A stretch of DNA of 64,000 nt from JAHRAW01 sp963693025 (GTDB taxonomy: Bacteria; Pseudomonadota; Gammaproteobacteria; Arenicellales; Poriferihabitantaceae). Every line of letters begins with the position of its first letter. Positions within the stretch are counted from its first letter, which is position 1. The notes under the pieces were generated by a model that was not told the origin of the DNA, searched no databases, and worked only from the letters and a program-made list of their open reading frames with translations. Shown piece by piece: positions 18,784 through 27,235 of this stretch. A program made the translations under genes and the position numbers. Where the stretch lies: assembly GCA_963693025.1 (NCBI GenBank), contig OY843749.1, positions 1,674,001 to 1,738,000 on the forward strand. Direction: 5' to 3'.

Positions 18784-18799
18784 TGTTTCATGTGAAACA
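18784..18799. promoter_or_regulatory. parS centromere-like site (one mismatch)
   Basis: The 16-mer TGTTTCATGTGAAACA is the chromosomal parS palindrome with one central change from TGTTTCACGTGAAACA. It sits 79 bp from a perfect copy. ParB binding here would mark the origin-proximal centromere for segregation; parA and parB are not in the window. Confidence 0.8.
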
Positions 18800-18862
18800 T
18801 CTTGCCTTGACTGATGCGGCCTAGTCCGGTGGCGGTCACGCCAAAACTCCGCATTCCAGCGA

Positions 18863-18878
18863 TGTTTCACGTGAAACA
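18863..18878. promoter_or_regulatory. parS centromere-like site (perfect palindrome)
   Basis: TGTTTCACGTGAAACA is an exact 16-bp palindrome identical to the canonical chromosomal parS core bound by ParB/Spo0J. It lies 10 bp beyond the dnaN stop codon, in the gap where recF would usually be. Confidence 0.9.
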
Positions 18879-18888
18879 TCACCCGACA

Positions 18889-19998
18889 CTAAATCCGCAT
18901 CGGCATAACCAACCAAATCGTGCGCTCATCGCCGGGTTGTTTGGCGACACAGATGCCGTCGCTGCCCTGCAGGTGGAGTTCCAGCGTGTCGCCCTGTCCC
19001 GCTCGGGCGACGTCGGTCAAATAGACCACGTTATACCCGCTCTCAATTGGCTCGCCGCTGTATTCAATATCCACGTCCTCCACGGCCTCTTCCTGCTCCT
19101 GGTTGGTGGCCGACACGCGCATCACGTTTTTCTCCAGATTGACCTTGATTCCCCGAAGTCGGTTGTTTGATGCCGTCAGCACCGCCACGCGGTTCAGGGC
19201 GTCGATAAACGCCACGCGGTTCACGTTGATGACAATGTCGAGCTTTTTCTCCAACACCCCCTTGAATTCCGGAAACTTTCCGTCAATCAGTTTGGTGATG
19301 AGCACCGTGTTGTTTTTACTCAATTTCAGGTGATTCTGGTTCATCTCGATGGTCAGTTCATCCTCTTCGTCGCCACCGATGAATCGGCTGATTTCAACCA
19401 CGGCCTTGCGCGGCACGATCAATTCCCTGGTGTCGCTCAGTTTCAGGTCGATATCCATGTCCGACTGCGCGAGGCGGTGGCCGTCGGTGGCGATGGCGCG
19501 AAACTGTTTCTCCGACAACTCAAACAAGATGCCGTTCAGGTAATAGCGCACATCCTGCACCGCCATCGCAAAAGCCGTTTTGTCCAACAGGGCTTTGAGC
19601 GATAACTGGTTGATTTTTAGCCGTTCTTCCCAGTTTTCCGCCACCACTCGGGGGAACTCATCCGCCGGCAGGGTTCGCAGCATATAGCGGCTTCGCCCGG
19701 AGGTGATCGCCGCCTTTCCCTTGTCAACTTTGACGGAGATCGTCGCATTTTCCGGCAACATACGCACAATATCGAGGAACTTCTGCATTGATACCGTAAA
19801 CGCGCCTTTGTCTCCCTTGACCCCGGTGACGGTCTCGGAAATTTCCATTTCCATGTCGGTTCCGACCACCTTGAGCGCGTCGCCGTCTAAATCAAAATAG
19901 AGGTTGGCGAGCATCGGCAAGGTCTGGGAGCGCTCCACCACGCCGCTGACCAGATTCAAAGCCGGGAGAATGTTTTCTCTATCTACTGTTAATTTCAT
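18889..19998 (-). CDS. dnaN: DNA polymerase III beta subunit (sliding clamp)
   Basis: A 369-residue ring-forming processivity clamp. It opens MKLTVDRENILPALNLVSGV and ends with the conserved WLVMPMRI, the C terminus that helps form the partner-binding pocket. The three clamp domains are present at standard length. It follows dnaA on the same strand, with a 205-bp spacer that holds DnaA boxes and is a candidate origin or autoregulatory region. Confidence 0.98.
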   Translation of the reverse strand: MKLTVDRENILPALNLVSGVVERSQTLPMLANLYFDLDGDALKVVGTDMEMEISETVTGVKGDKGAFTVSMQKFLDIVRMLPENATISVKVDKGKAAITSGRSRYMLRTLPADEFPRVVAENWEERLKINQLSLKALLDKTAFAMAVQDVRYYLNGILFELSEKQFRAIATDGHRLAQSDMDIDLKLSDTRELIVPRKAVVEISRFIGGDEEDELTIEMNQNHLKLSKNNTVLITKLIDGKFPEFKGVLEKKLDIVINVNRVAFIDALNRVAVLTASNNRLRGIKVNLEKNVMRVSATNQEQEEAVEDVDIEYSGEPIESGYNVVYLTDVARAGQGDTLELHLQGSDGICVAKQPGDERTIWLVMPMRI

Positions 19999-20203
19999 AT
20001 TTAACTCAATAGTAGTAATGGATAGGGTCTGTGGATTTGTGGATAAACCGTATTAACGACTTGTTTTCAACGAGTTATATCCAGCCACCACCGGAATAAA
20101 ACCGTGCGGAACCATTGTAAAACGAAATGATGGATTGGGGATAGTTTTTTTCCACGAAGTTATCCGCACGCCGCCCGCCGGTTATGCACAATGCGCCAAC
20201 AGG
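19999..20203. other. DnaA-box cluster in the dnaA-dnaN spacer (candidate oriC or regulatory region)
   Basis: Sites seen directly: TGTGGATAA (perfect, reverse) at 20038..20046, overlapping a near match TGTGGATTT at 20030. TTATGCACA at 20182..20190 fits TTWTNCACA. Near matches are TTATCCGCA at 20160 and TTATACACC at 20204, the last over the dnaA stop. The spacer is AT-richer than its surroundings. This density supports DnaA binding; whether it is the true replication origin is inferred. Confidence 0.65.
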
Positions 20204-21541
20204 TTATACACCAAATTGGCGCTGCAAGTTGCGAAAATCTTCCTTGATTCGCGCATCCGACTGCGTCAATTCCTCAACCTTGCGGCAGGCATAGAGGACG
20301 GTGGTGTGGTCGCGGCCAAAGCGCTCGCCGATTTTATCCAGACTCAAGTCGGTGTATTCCTTGGAGAAATACATCGCCAGTTGGCGCGGGCGGGCGATGT
20401 TTCTGGCGCGGTTTTTGGACAGCAGGTCGGCGACCCGCAGTTTGTAGTATTCGGCCACGGTGCGCTGTATGTTTTCGATGCTGAGTTGTTGCTGCTGATG
20501 GGCAAGCAGGCCACTCAACGCGGTGCGCGCGAGTTCCTCGCCGATCGGCTCGTTCGTGAAAGAGGCTCGGGCGAGGATGCGGTTCAGCGCGCCCCACAGG
20601 TCGCGGCCACTCGCGCGCACCGTGGTGGCGACGAAAAGGGCGACATCGCCGGGCAATTCTATGCCGCGTTCCAGCGCTTTTTTCTCTAAAATCGCGATGC
20701 GGGTCTCCAACTCCGGCGGCTCGATGCTCACGCTCAGCCCGCCGATAAAACGCGAAATCAGCCGGTCATCCACGTTCTCGATGGCGTTGGGGATGCGGTC
20801 GCTGGTGATGATGATTTGCCGCTGACCCTCGAGCACGGTGTTGAAGGTGTGAAAAAACTCCTCCTGCGTGCCGGTCTTTCTTGCCAGAAACTGAATGTCG
20901 TCGATCAACAGCGCGTCCAGCGAGCGGTAGTGGCGTTTGAAATTCCCCATCGCGTTGTTCGCCAGCGCCTGCAAAAACTCGTTGAGGAACTGCTCCGAGC
21001 GCACGTAGACGACCTTGGCGCGCGGATTGGTTTCCAGCATCTGGTGCCCGACCGCCTGCATCAGGTGGGTTTTGCCGAGGCCCACGCCGCCATAGACAAA
21101 CAGCGGGTTATACGCGCACCCCGGATTTTTGCCGACCTGCAACGCCGCCGCGCGCGCCACGCAGTTGGAGTTGCCCTCGACATGCCCTGCGAAGGTGTAG
21201 GCGGGGTTCATTTTGCCGCCCATGTAGGGGTGCGTCTGTGATGAACCCGCGCCCTTTGCGGCCTTGTCAGCGCCGCCGGTGCGCGTAAAATCCGAGCCGT
21301 GTCCGCCGATCTCAACCTGTATGCGTTTGATGCCGTTGCCCATCCCCAGGATGGTTTCCTCGATCTGCTCGAACAGATTTTTTTTCACGTAGTCGAGGAC
21401 GTAGCGGTTGGGCGCCAGCAGTTTCAGCGTGCTGTCGCGGTGCACCGGATGCAACGGCGCAACCCAGGCGTTGATGTCGTCCATCGAGACCCGGCTTCTC
21501 AGTTGGTCGAGACACTCGTTCCAGACTTGCGGCATACTCAC
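20204..21541 (-). CDS. dnaA: Chromosomal replication initiator protein
   Basis: 445 residues. Domain I is at about 1-80 (VWNECLDQLRSRVSMDDINA), followed by a short linker. The AAA+ domain has Walker A GGVGLGKTHLMQAVGH and Walker B LDALLIDDIQFLA. The DNA-binding domain IV carries the signature FGRDHTTVLYACRKVEEL. Some positions differ from enterobacterial DnaA (SRFIGGLSVSIEPPELETR, GRDLWGALNRI) but no key motif is lost. The start is either GTG 21541 or ATG 21535. The divergent spacer to the FAD enzyme gene is 515 bp. Confidence 0.97.
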   Translation of the reverse strand: MSMPQVWNECLDQLRSRVSMDDINAWVAPLHPVHRDSTLKLLAPNRYVLDYVKKNLFEQIEETILGMGNGIKRIQVEIGGHGSDFTRTGGADKAAKGAGSSQTHPYMGGKMNPAYTFAGHVEGNSNCVARAAALQVGKNPGCAYNPLFVYGGVGLGKTHLMQAVGHQMLETNPRAKVVYVRSEQFLNEFLQALANNAMGNFKRHYRSLDALLIDDIQFLARKTGTQEEFFHTFNTVLEGQRQIIITSDRIPNAIENVDDRLISRFIGGLSVSIEPPELETRIAILEKKALERGIELPGDVALFVATTVRASGRDLWGALNRILARASFTNEPIGEELARTALSGLLAHQQQQLSIENIQRTVAEYYKLRVADLLSKNRARNIARPRQLAMYFSKEYTDLSLDKIGERFGRDHTTVLYACRKVEELTQSDARIKEDFRNLQRQFGV

Positions 21542-22056
21542 GATTCACCCACGCTGTCAAAAGAAATCAGCCGGACAGGACGCGGGCATCTGCCCTCTCT
21601 CCCCCCCGGAGGTTCCGGAAAAAACAATTATATTATTGATTGTAAAGGGCTTTTTAGCGCCCAATTCAACTATGGCAACGACGGCAACACGGGTTCAGCG
21701 ATTACACTCAACAGTCACACTCAGCGGCCACTCAGCGACTATACTCAGTAGTCACACTCAGCGACTACACTCAGCGACCACACACTCCACCGCCACCCCG
21801 TTGCCTTGTCATAAGCCGGTCTTCTCCCGGAACCGACTAGTGTAATTCCAATGTTAAAATTTATCCATAAAGAATGTATAAATCATACTGATATTTTTCG
21901 CATTGCAATCGAAAAAACTTCAAACCCTCTGTTTACCCGAGGAAATCCGGCGAAGCGCGTGTCGTATCGGGGCTTGCCGCCCGGCGCGCCGCCGATAAAA
22001 TAACCGCCACAACACCCACCCATAACAGCAACCCAAAACACCCGCGGGGGCAAGAT
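21542..22056. other. dnaA upstream region: AT-rich tracts, direct repeats, DnaA-box-like site
   Basis: No gene is supported in these 515 bp. It holds an AT-rich tract at 21618..21657 (CAATTATATTATTGATTGTA), a run of degenerate 13-bp direct repeats, and a second AT-rich tract at 21850..21915 with TTATCCATA (one mismatch to the DnaA box) at 21861. These are features of an origin or dnaA promoter. In many gammaproteobacteria oriC lies on this side of dnaA, next to rpmH; rpmH is not here. Confidence 0.5.
21695..21788 (+). repeat. Degenerate 13-bp direct repeats upstream of dnaA
   Basis: About seven imperfect units of GCGACTACACTCA (variants GCGATTACACTCA, GCGACTATACTCA, GTAGTCACACTCA, GCGGCCACTCA). 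They are too regular for chance and are not known DnaA boxes. Confidence 0.75.
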
Positions 22057-24591
22057 ATGAAATCTCAAGCCAAAGTGGTCGTCATCGGCGGCGGCGTGGT
22101 CGGCGTCAGCACGCTCTATCACCTCGCCAAAAAAGGCTGGGACGACGTCGTCCTGGTGGAGCGCAAAGAGTTGACCTCCGGCTCCACCTGGCACGCCGCC
22201 GGGCTGCTGCCGTTGTTCAACATGAGTTATTCGGTCGGCAAATTGCACCAGTATTCGGTCGATTTCTACCAGTCGCTGGAGCGCGAAACCGGGCTGTCGG
22301 TGGGGTTTAGCCAAGTCAGCAACATTCGCCTGGCGTGCACCGAAGACCGCATGGACGAATACCGCTACTACGCCGGCGTCGGCAAGACCGTCGGCGTGGA
22401 GATTGCGTTCCTGACGCCGCAGCAGGTCGGCGAGCTCTGGCCGATGTGCAACACCGACGGCTTGGTCGGCGCCATCCAGCACCCCGAAGACGGCTACATT
22501 CAACCCAACGACCTGACCACCGCGCTCGCCAGGGGCGCGCGCAACCGCGGCGCGGAAATTTACCGGCACACGCGCGTCACCGCCATCACCCGCGGCAATG
22601 ACGGTAGCGGCTGGCTGGTGCACACCGACCAGGGCGAAATAGCCTGCGAGCACGTGGTCTCATGCAGCGGCAGTTTCGCCCGCCAAACCGGCGCGATGGT
22701 CGGGCTCGACATCCCGGTCATCCCGGTGGAGCATCAGTACATCGTCACCGAGCCCCACCCGGACATCCTGGCGCGCAAGGCGCGCGGCGAGCCGGAGCAG
22801 GGCGTGCTGCGCGAATCCGACGCCGGCTACTACCTGCGCGAGGAAGCCGGCGGCATGATACTCGGCATCTACGAAAAAGGCGCGCCCTGCTGCTATGTGG
22901 ACGGACCGGCGGAGGCGTGCGAGAACGAGTTATTTCAAGGCGACCTCGACCGCCTCGAGCCGCACATTGAAGCGTGCATCGCGCGCGTGCCGGCGTTCGG
23001 CGAGGTCGGCATCAAGCAGATTTACAACGGCGCCATCGCCTACACCCCGGACGGCAACCCCATCGTCGGACCGGCCTGGGGATTGAAGAACTTCTGGCTC
23101 AACGATGGCCACAGTTTCGGCATCACCGCCGCCGGCGGCGCCGGCTGGCAGTTGGCGGAGTGGATTATCGACGGCGAGCCCACGATGGACATGATGGGCG
23201 TCGACCCGCGCCGCTTCGGTCCCTACGCCGCACGCGGTTACCTGCGCGAAAAAAACGAAGAAGCGTACCGCAACGTATTCACCAACCACTTCCCCGACGA
23301 AGAGCGCGCTACGACTGCCCCGCTCAAAACCGCCCCCTGCTACGACCGAATGAAGGCGCTGGGCGCGGTTTTCGGGCGCATCTACGGCTGGGAGCGCCCC
23401 AACTGGTTCGCGCCCGCCGACTATGAATTGCCGGCGGCGGAAGTCGGCAGCGGCGACGTGTTGCTGGGTAATAACACCTCGCCGCCATTGGCGGACGGGC
23501 GCATCGTCGAAAAATACTCGTTCCGGCGCTCCAACTACTTCCCCTTCGTCGGCGCCGAATGCCTGCACGTGCGCGATGCGGTCGGCTTGCTCGACATGTC
23601 GGCGTTCGCCAAGTTCACCGTGGCGGGGGCGGGCGCCGCGGCGTGGCTTGAGTCGCTGTTTTGCAACCGCATCCCGCAGACCGTTGGTCGCGTCGGGCTC
23701 TGCCACATGCTCTCGCAAAACGGCGGCGTGCGCGCCGAATTCACCGTCTATAAAACCGGCGACGAGCGCTACTATCTGGTGTCCGCCGGCGCGATGGAGC
23801 GCCACGACTGGGACTGCCTGTGCAAACACCAACCCGCGCGCTCCGCCGCCGCCGCCGACAATGACATTGCGCTCGGCAACATCACCACCCAAAACGGCGT
23901 GCTGGTCATCGCCGGTCCGCGCTCGCGCGAGTTGCTGCAAAAACTCACCGACACCGACTTGTCCAACGCCAACTTCAAGTGGCTGACGGGCAAGCCAATC
24001 AACGTCGGCGCCGCCCAGGCGCACGCCTTGCGCGTCAACTTCGTCGGCGAGTTGGGCTTTGAGTTGCACCACCCGATTGAGATGCAAAACTACCTCTTCG
24101 ACCGCGTCATGGAAGCCGGCGCCGAGTTCGAGATTAAACCCTTCGGCATCCGCGCGATGGATTCGCTGCGGCTGGAAAAATCCTACCGCCTCATCCCGCG
24201 CGAACTGTCCATTGAATACGCCGCGCTCGAATCCGGCTTGGAGCGCTTCGTGCGCTTCGACAAGGACGGCGATTTCATCGGCAAGCAAGCATTGCTCGAC
24301 TGGCGCGCGCGCGGTTTGGAAAACGCCTTCGTCACCCTCGAAGTCCACGGCGTGACCGACGCCGACGCGCGCGGCTCGGAGGCGATTTACAAAGACGGCG
24401 CGTTGGCGGGCCGCGCGACCTCGGGCGGCTACGGCTTCCGCACCGAAAAATCGCTCGCGCTCGGTCTGGTGCAATCCGCCCACGCCACGGTCGGCACGCA
24501 ACTGGAAATCGAAATTCTCGGCACCGCGCACGCCGCCACGGTCATCAACGAGTCGCCGTATGACCCGCAGAACCAAGCGCTGAGAAGTTGA
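22057..24591 (+). CDS. FAD-dependent dimethylglycine/sarcosine dehydrogenase-like protein (DAO + GcvT)
   Basis: 844 residues with the four-part layout of dimethylglycine and sarcosine dehydrogenases. There is an N-terminal DAO-type FAD domain (VVVIGGGVVGVSTLYHLAKK), an FAO linker (about 375-430), a GCV_T folate-binding domain (about 440-720) and GCV_T_C (about 740-840). SGSTWHAAGL contains the histidine that covalently binds FAD in mammalian DMGDH. Such enzymes remove N-methyl groups, passing the one-carbon unit to tetrahydrofolate. The exact substrate is not determined. It starts 515 bp from dnaA on the other strand. Confidence 0.88.
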   Translation: MKSQAKVVVIGGGVVGVSTLYHLAKKGWDDVVLVERKELTSGSTWHAAGLLPLFNMSYSVGKLHQYSVDFYQSLERETGLSVGFSQVSNIRLACTEDRMDEYRYYAGVGKTVGVEIAFLTPQQVGELWPMCNTDGLVGAIQHPEDGYIQPNDLTTALARGARNRGAEIYRHTRVTAITRGNDGSGWLVHTDQGEIACEHVVSCSGSFARQTGAMVGLDIPVIPVEHQYIVTEPHPDILARKARGEPEQGVLRESDAGYYLREEAGGMILGIYEKGAPCCYVDGPAEACENELFQGDLDRLEPHIEACIARVPAFGEVGIKQIYNGAIAYTPDGNPIVGPAWGLKNFWLNDGHSFGITAAGGAGWQLAEWIIDGEPTMDMMGVDPRRFGPYAARGYLREKNEEAYRNVFTNHFPDEERATTAPLKTAPCYDRMKALGAVFGRIYGWERPNWFAPADYELPAAEVGSGDVLLGNNTSPPLADGRIVEKYSFRRSNYFPFVGAECLHVRDAVGLLDMSAFAKFTVAGAGAAAWLESLFCNRIPQTVGRVGLCHMLSQNGGVRAEFTVYKTGDERYYLVSAGAMERHDWDCLCKHQPARSAAAADNDIALGNITTQNGVLVIAGPRSRELLQKLTDTDLSNANFKWLTGKPINVGAAQAHALRVNFVGELGFELHHPIEMQNYLFDRVMEAGAEFEIKPFGIRAMDSLRLEKSYRLIPRELSIEYAALESGLERFVRFDKDGDFIGKQALLDWRARGLENAFVTLEVHGVTDADARGSEAIYKDGALAGRATSGGYGFRTEKSLALGLVQSAHATVGTQLEIEILGTAHAATVINESPYDPQNQALRS

Positions 24592-24625
24592 GCATTTTGA
24601 AGGGCTACCGATTCCACCGCCGTCG

Positions 24626-25393
24626 ATGCGCGTGTTAGGTATGTGGGCGCTACTCACCGCCGCCGCCGTTTATGCGGCGCTCTGTTTGTTTTTATACGGC
24701 AACCAGCGCAAGATGCTCTACCACCCGACCGCGGCGGTAGCGGCGGAAGGCGCGACCTCGTTCCAACTCGCCGCCGCCGGCGAGTCCCTGAAAATCTGGC
24801 GCTTTGGCGAGGGCGCCGATGCGCTGTTGTATTTCGGCGGAAACGCCGAAGACGTGGCGTGGAACATTCCGGCGTTTATGGCGCGCTTCCCAAACCACAC
24901 GGTCTATCTCGCCAACTATCGCGGCTACGGCGGCAGCACCGGCGCCCCCACCGAAGCGGGCTTGCTGCACGACGCGCTGGCGCTGTATGACATCGTGCGC
25001 CCCCGCCACCGCAAGGTGTCGCTCATCGGGCGCAGCCTCGGCAGCGCGGTCGCGGCGCACGTGGCGGCGCGGCGCGAAGTGCAAAAACTGGCGCTGGTCA
25101 CGCCGTTCGACAGCGTGCTCAATCTGGCGAAGAAAATGTTCCCGGTCTTCCCGGTCGCGCTACTACTCAAAGACCACTACAACACCGCCGCCCGCGCACC
25201 CGACATCACCGCGCCGGTGCTGGTGGTCATCGCCGGCGAAGACAAAGTCATCCCGCGCCGCCGCACCGACGCGCTCATTAAAACTTTCCCCGCAAGCCAA
25301 GTCACCGTCACGCTCATCAACGAAGCCAACCACGGCAATATCGACACCGCCGATGGATATATGGAGGCGTTGGTTGCGTTTTTTGATGAATAA
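24626..25393 (+). CDS. Membrane-anchored alpha/beta hydrolase (BEM46/ABHD13-like)
   Basis: 255 residues. One N-terminal hydrophobic helix (ALLTAAAVYAALCLFLYG) anchors the catalytic domain. The nucleophile serine is in LIGRSLGSAVAAH, the acid is probably Asp in VIAGEDKVIPRR, and the histidine is in NEANHGNID. GGNAEDVAWNIPAF and NYRGYGGSTGAPTE are typical of the BEM46/YfhR group, whose substrates are mostly unknown. It follows the FAD enzyme by 34 bp and may share its transcript. Confidence 0.87.
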   Translation: MRVLGMWALLTAAAVYAALCLFLYGNQRKMLYHPTAAVAAEGATSFQLAAAGESLKIWRFGEGADALLYFGGNAEDVAWNIPAFMARFPNHTVYLANYRGYGGSTGAPTEAGLLHDALALYDIVRPRHRKVSLIGRSLGSAVAAHVAARREVQKLALVTPFDSVLNLAKKMFPVFPVALLLKDHYNTAARAPDITAPVLVVIAGEDKVIPRRRTDALIKTFPASQVTVTLINEANHGNIDTADGYMEALVAFFDE

Positions 25394-25407
25394 ACCGGGG
25401 ATTATCA

Positions 25408-25541
25408 TCCCTAAGGCTAGCGTGAATTTCAACAAAGCCCGTGCCAGTCTTAGGGAGATTCCCGAGGACGCAAGTGTCCGTAAGCCGCCGCTTAAAAGAA
25501 GAAGCGCGGCGGCAAACGGACACTAACGCTCTCGAATGACG
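25408..25541 (-). repeat. Family A dispersed repeat, partial, inverted
   Basis: Contains CTAAGGCTAGCGTGAATTTC, CTTAGGGAGATTCCCGAGGA, the inner hairpin around GTAAGCCGCCGCTTAAAAG, and ends in CGAATGACG. The arm with the ATATTTTT stretch is lost. Confidence 0.85.
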
Positions 25542-25866
25542 AAGTGGTAGGGAATGACGAGTAATAGCCGCCATTCCGGAACGGTAGAAAATAAGGAGCG
25601 ACAGCGACTATATTTTCTTCGTATCCGGACAACAGTGTCTTTGGTTCTAACGCTCCGACTTAAGACACTGGATTCCTGCTCAAAAGACCGCAGGAATGGC
25701 GTTGTTTGAACTCAGCGTTAACCTTATGGAGATTGCGCGTATCATCCCTGATACGCGCCCTGCGTGCACTTTAACACGAAAGCGGCGCGCCTGTCATGTT
25801 AATGCCTGCGGTCATCTAATCCGGTGCTTTCATACGCCGCGAAATGCAAAAGCGTCCCGTTGGTCG
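25542..25866. other. Gene-free spacer with decayed repeat pieces
   Basis: No convincing gene. Fragments resemble a family A right arm (CGGTAGAAAATAAGGAGCG at about 25580), a family B-like piece (TGGATTCCTGCTCAAAAG...GCAGGAATGGCG at 25670..25702), and the family C palindrome CGCGTATCATCCCTGATACG at about 25736. Confidence 0.5.
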
Positions 25867-26118
25867 TTAACTCGAGTCGTTCTGGTTGTTATTTTCGGGC
25901 GAATTTTCCTGCCCACTCTTGCGGTCCAGCGCACTGTCCAGTCCGAATAATAGCGTGCTAACTACTGCGGAGACGCCGAATGCCGAACCGATGATTGTCA
26001 ATTTATCCTTGCCCTGCAACAAGTCGTCACAGAACAAATAAGTGACCACAACCGCGATGAATATCGCAACCGGATACCCAACTATATGAATGGGTGACTT
26101 TATAAATTTAATAGACAT
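25867..26118 (-). CDS. Small two-helix membrane protein, unknown
   Basis: 83 residues with two hydrophobic helices (IVGYPVAIFIAVVVTYLF and LTIIGSAFGVSAVVSTLLFG) and a polar, Asn/Ser-rich tail (GQENSPENNNQND). A textbook ribosome site, GAGGAG eight bases before the ATG, supports it as a real gene. No family was recognised. The 239 bp between it and the next gene hold nothing I can identify. Confidence 0.7.
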   Translation of the reverse strand: MSIKFIKSPIHIVGYPVAIFIAVVVTYLFCDDLLQGKDKLTIIGSAFGVSAVVSTLLFGLDSALDRKSGQENSPENNNQNDSS

Positions 26119-26357
26119 ATCTATTACTCCTCAAATGATGTGGTTTAAGAAAATTAAACGACCGGTGGTTGTTGTTTCGCCGGCGTTGATAGAATCATTG
26201 CTGTGTAAGCGCGGGTTTCCCCGACACCGCGCCGCAGTTATTGCGAAATGCAATCGCCACTTCACAGCTGTCAAACTTCATCGCTGTACTTAAAAAGTGG
26301 GGATAGCGGGTCATTGGTTGAGTCCAGAGTTGGCGAAGCGTGAAAGAGCGGTGTGAG

Positions 26358-27203
26358 TTAGCAGGTGTACGAGCTCCCTCTGACTGTGACACCGTTAGAG
26401 TACTCCTCGCACCCCCCATCGCTCCATTCCCACCGCCCATGCCGCTTGCCGTCTACATAAGGGCCAAAATGCACAGTGCCATCCGGCCACCGAATTTCCC
26501 AATGCCCATGCTTCTTGCCGTCCACATAAGGACCAGTCCAAACCTGGTCAGTAGACCTAGACTGCTCTTCCCACTGCCCATGCTTCTTGCCGTCCACATA
26601 AGCGCCCACATTTGTATATGATCTGCCCTCACCCCGTTGCCAAACCTCTTCGCCATGCCCGTCTGTAATACCCATCTTGCATTGCCCGGACCAAGTAACC
26701 GGTGTACTCAACTGCACACGCCAACCCCAAATGTAGCAGTTGTCGTGATTGGCTATTTTCAGCCAGCACATCACGCCTCTCGGGGTCGACGTTTTACACT
26801 TCGGTGTGAGTTTAGCAATCGCCGCCGCCGCCTCTGCCGCCACCGCCTCTGCTAATCCGGGCTTCGCCTCCAACGCAACATACATTTCCAAGGCAGTGTC
26901 GTAATCCGGCGAATCGGATGGGGCGGTGTTCAGGTAGTCGCCGAGGATTTGATAGGCGGCTAAAAATTCTTCGGTGTGGTAAAGAACGCGCACGCGCACC
27001 AGCATCAGCGGCGGCGGCATGGCGGCGTCCAGTTGGTCATAGTCCATAAATAGTTTTTGCGCCACCGCATAGTTCTCGGCGGTGTAGGCAGCGATGATTT
27101 TTTTGCTCAGCACGGCGGCTTGCGCGGTGTCCGACAAGGAGGCGGCCTGCGCGCCGCCGCTGAGGGTTAGCAGGAGTAACAGGGCGTAGAATTTGGTTTT
27201 CAT
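26358..27203 (-). CDS. Secreted MORN-like repeat protein
   Basis: 281 residues with a signal peptide (FYALLLLLTLSGGAQA), a helical TPR-like middle (residues about 25-140), then a C-terminal part with cysteine-containing strands. The last third has at least three repeats of the pattern GPYVDGKKHGHWE, resembling MORN / YwqK-type repeats. A GGAG six to seven bases before the ATG at 27203 supports this start over a longer frame. It is probably periplasmic or surface exposed. It pairs with the similarly secreted gene 32 bp upstream; function is unknown. Confidence 0.75.
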   Translation of the reverse strand: MKTKFYALLLLLTLSGGAQAASLSDTAQAAVLSKKIIAAYTAENYAVAQKLFMDYDQLDAAMPPPLMLVRVRVLYHTEEFLAAYQILGDYLNTAPSDSPDYDTALEMYVALEAKPGLAEAVAAEAAAAIAKLTPKCKTSTPRGVMCWLKIANHDNCYIWGWRVQLSTPVTWSGQCKMGITDGHGEEVWQRGEGRSYTNVGAYVDGKKHGQWEEQSRSTDQVWTGPYVDGKKHGHWEIRWPDGTVHFGPYVDGKRHGRWEWSDGGCEEYSNGVTVRGSSYTC

Positions 27204-27235
27204 GGGTTTCTCCGAGTTGTTAGGTTGAGTGTTTG

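Noticed and set aside
18177..18888. A decayed recF gene between gyrB and dnaN
   Set aside because: The gap consists of dispersed repeats and parS sites; no RecF-like Walker or family segment can be read in any frame.
22930..24657. A 575-codon minus-strand frame opposite the FAD/GcvT gene
   Set aside because: Same GC-rich antisense pattern; the plus-strand protein is fully conserved over this stretch.
26195..26440. An 81-codon minus-strand frame beyond the MORN-like gene
   Set aside because: It overlaps the conserved repeat end of that gene, has no ribosome site and has no recognisable protein features.
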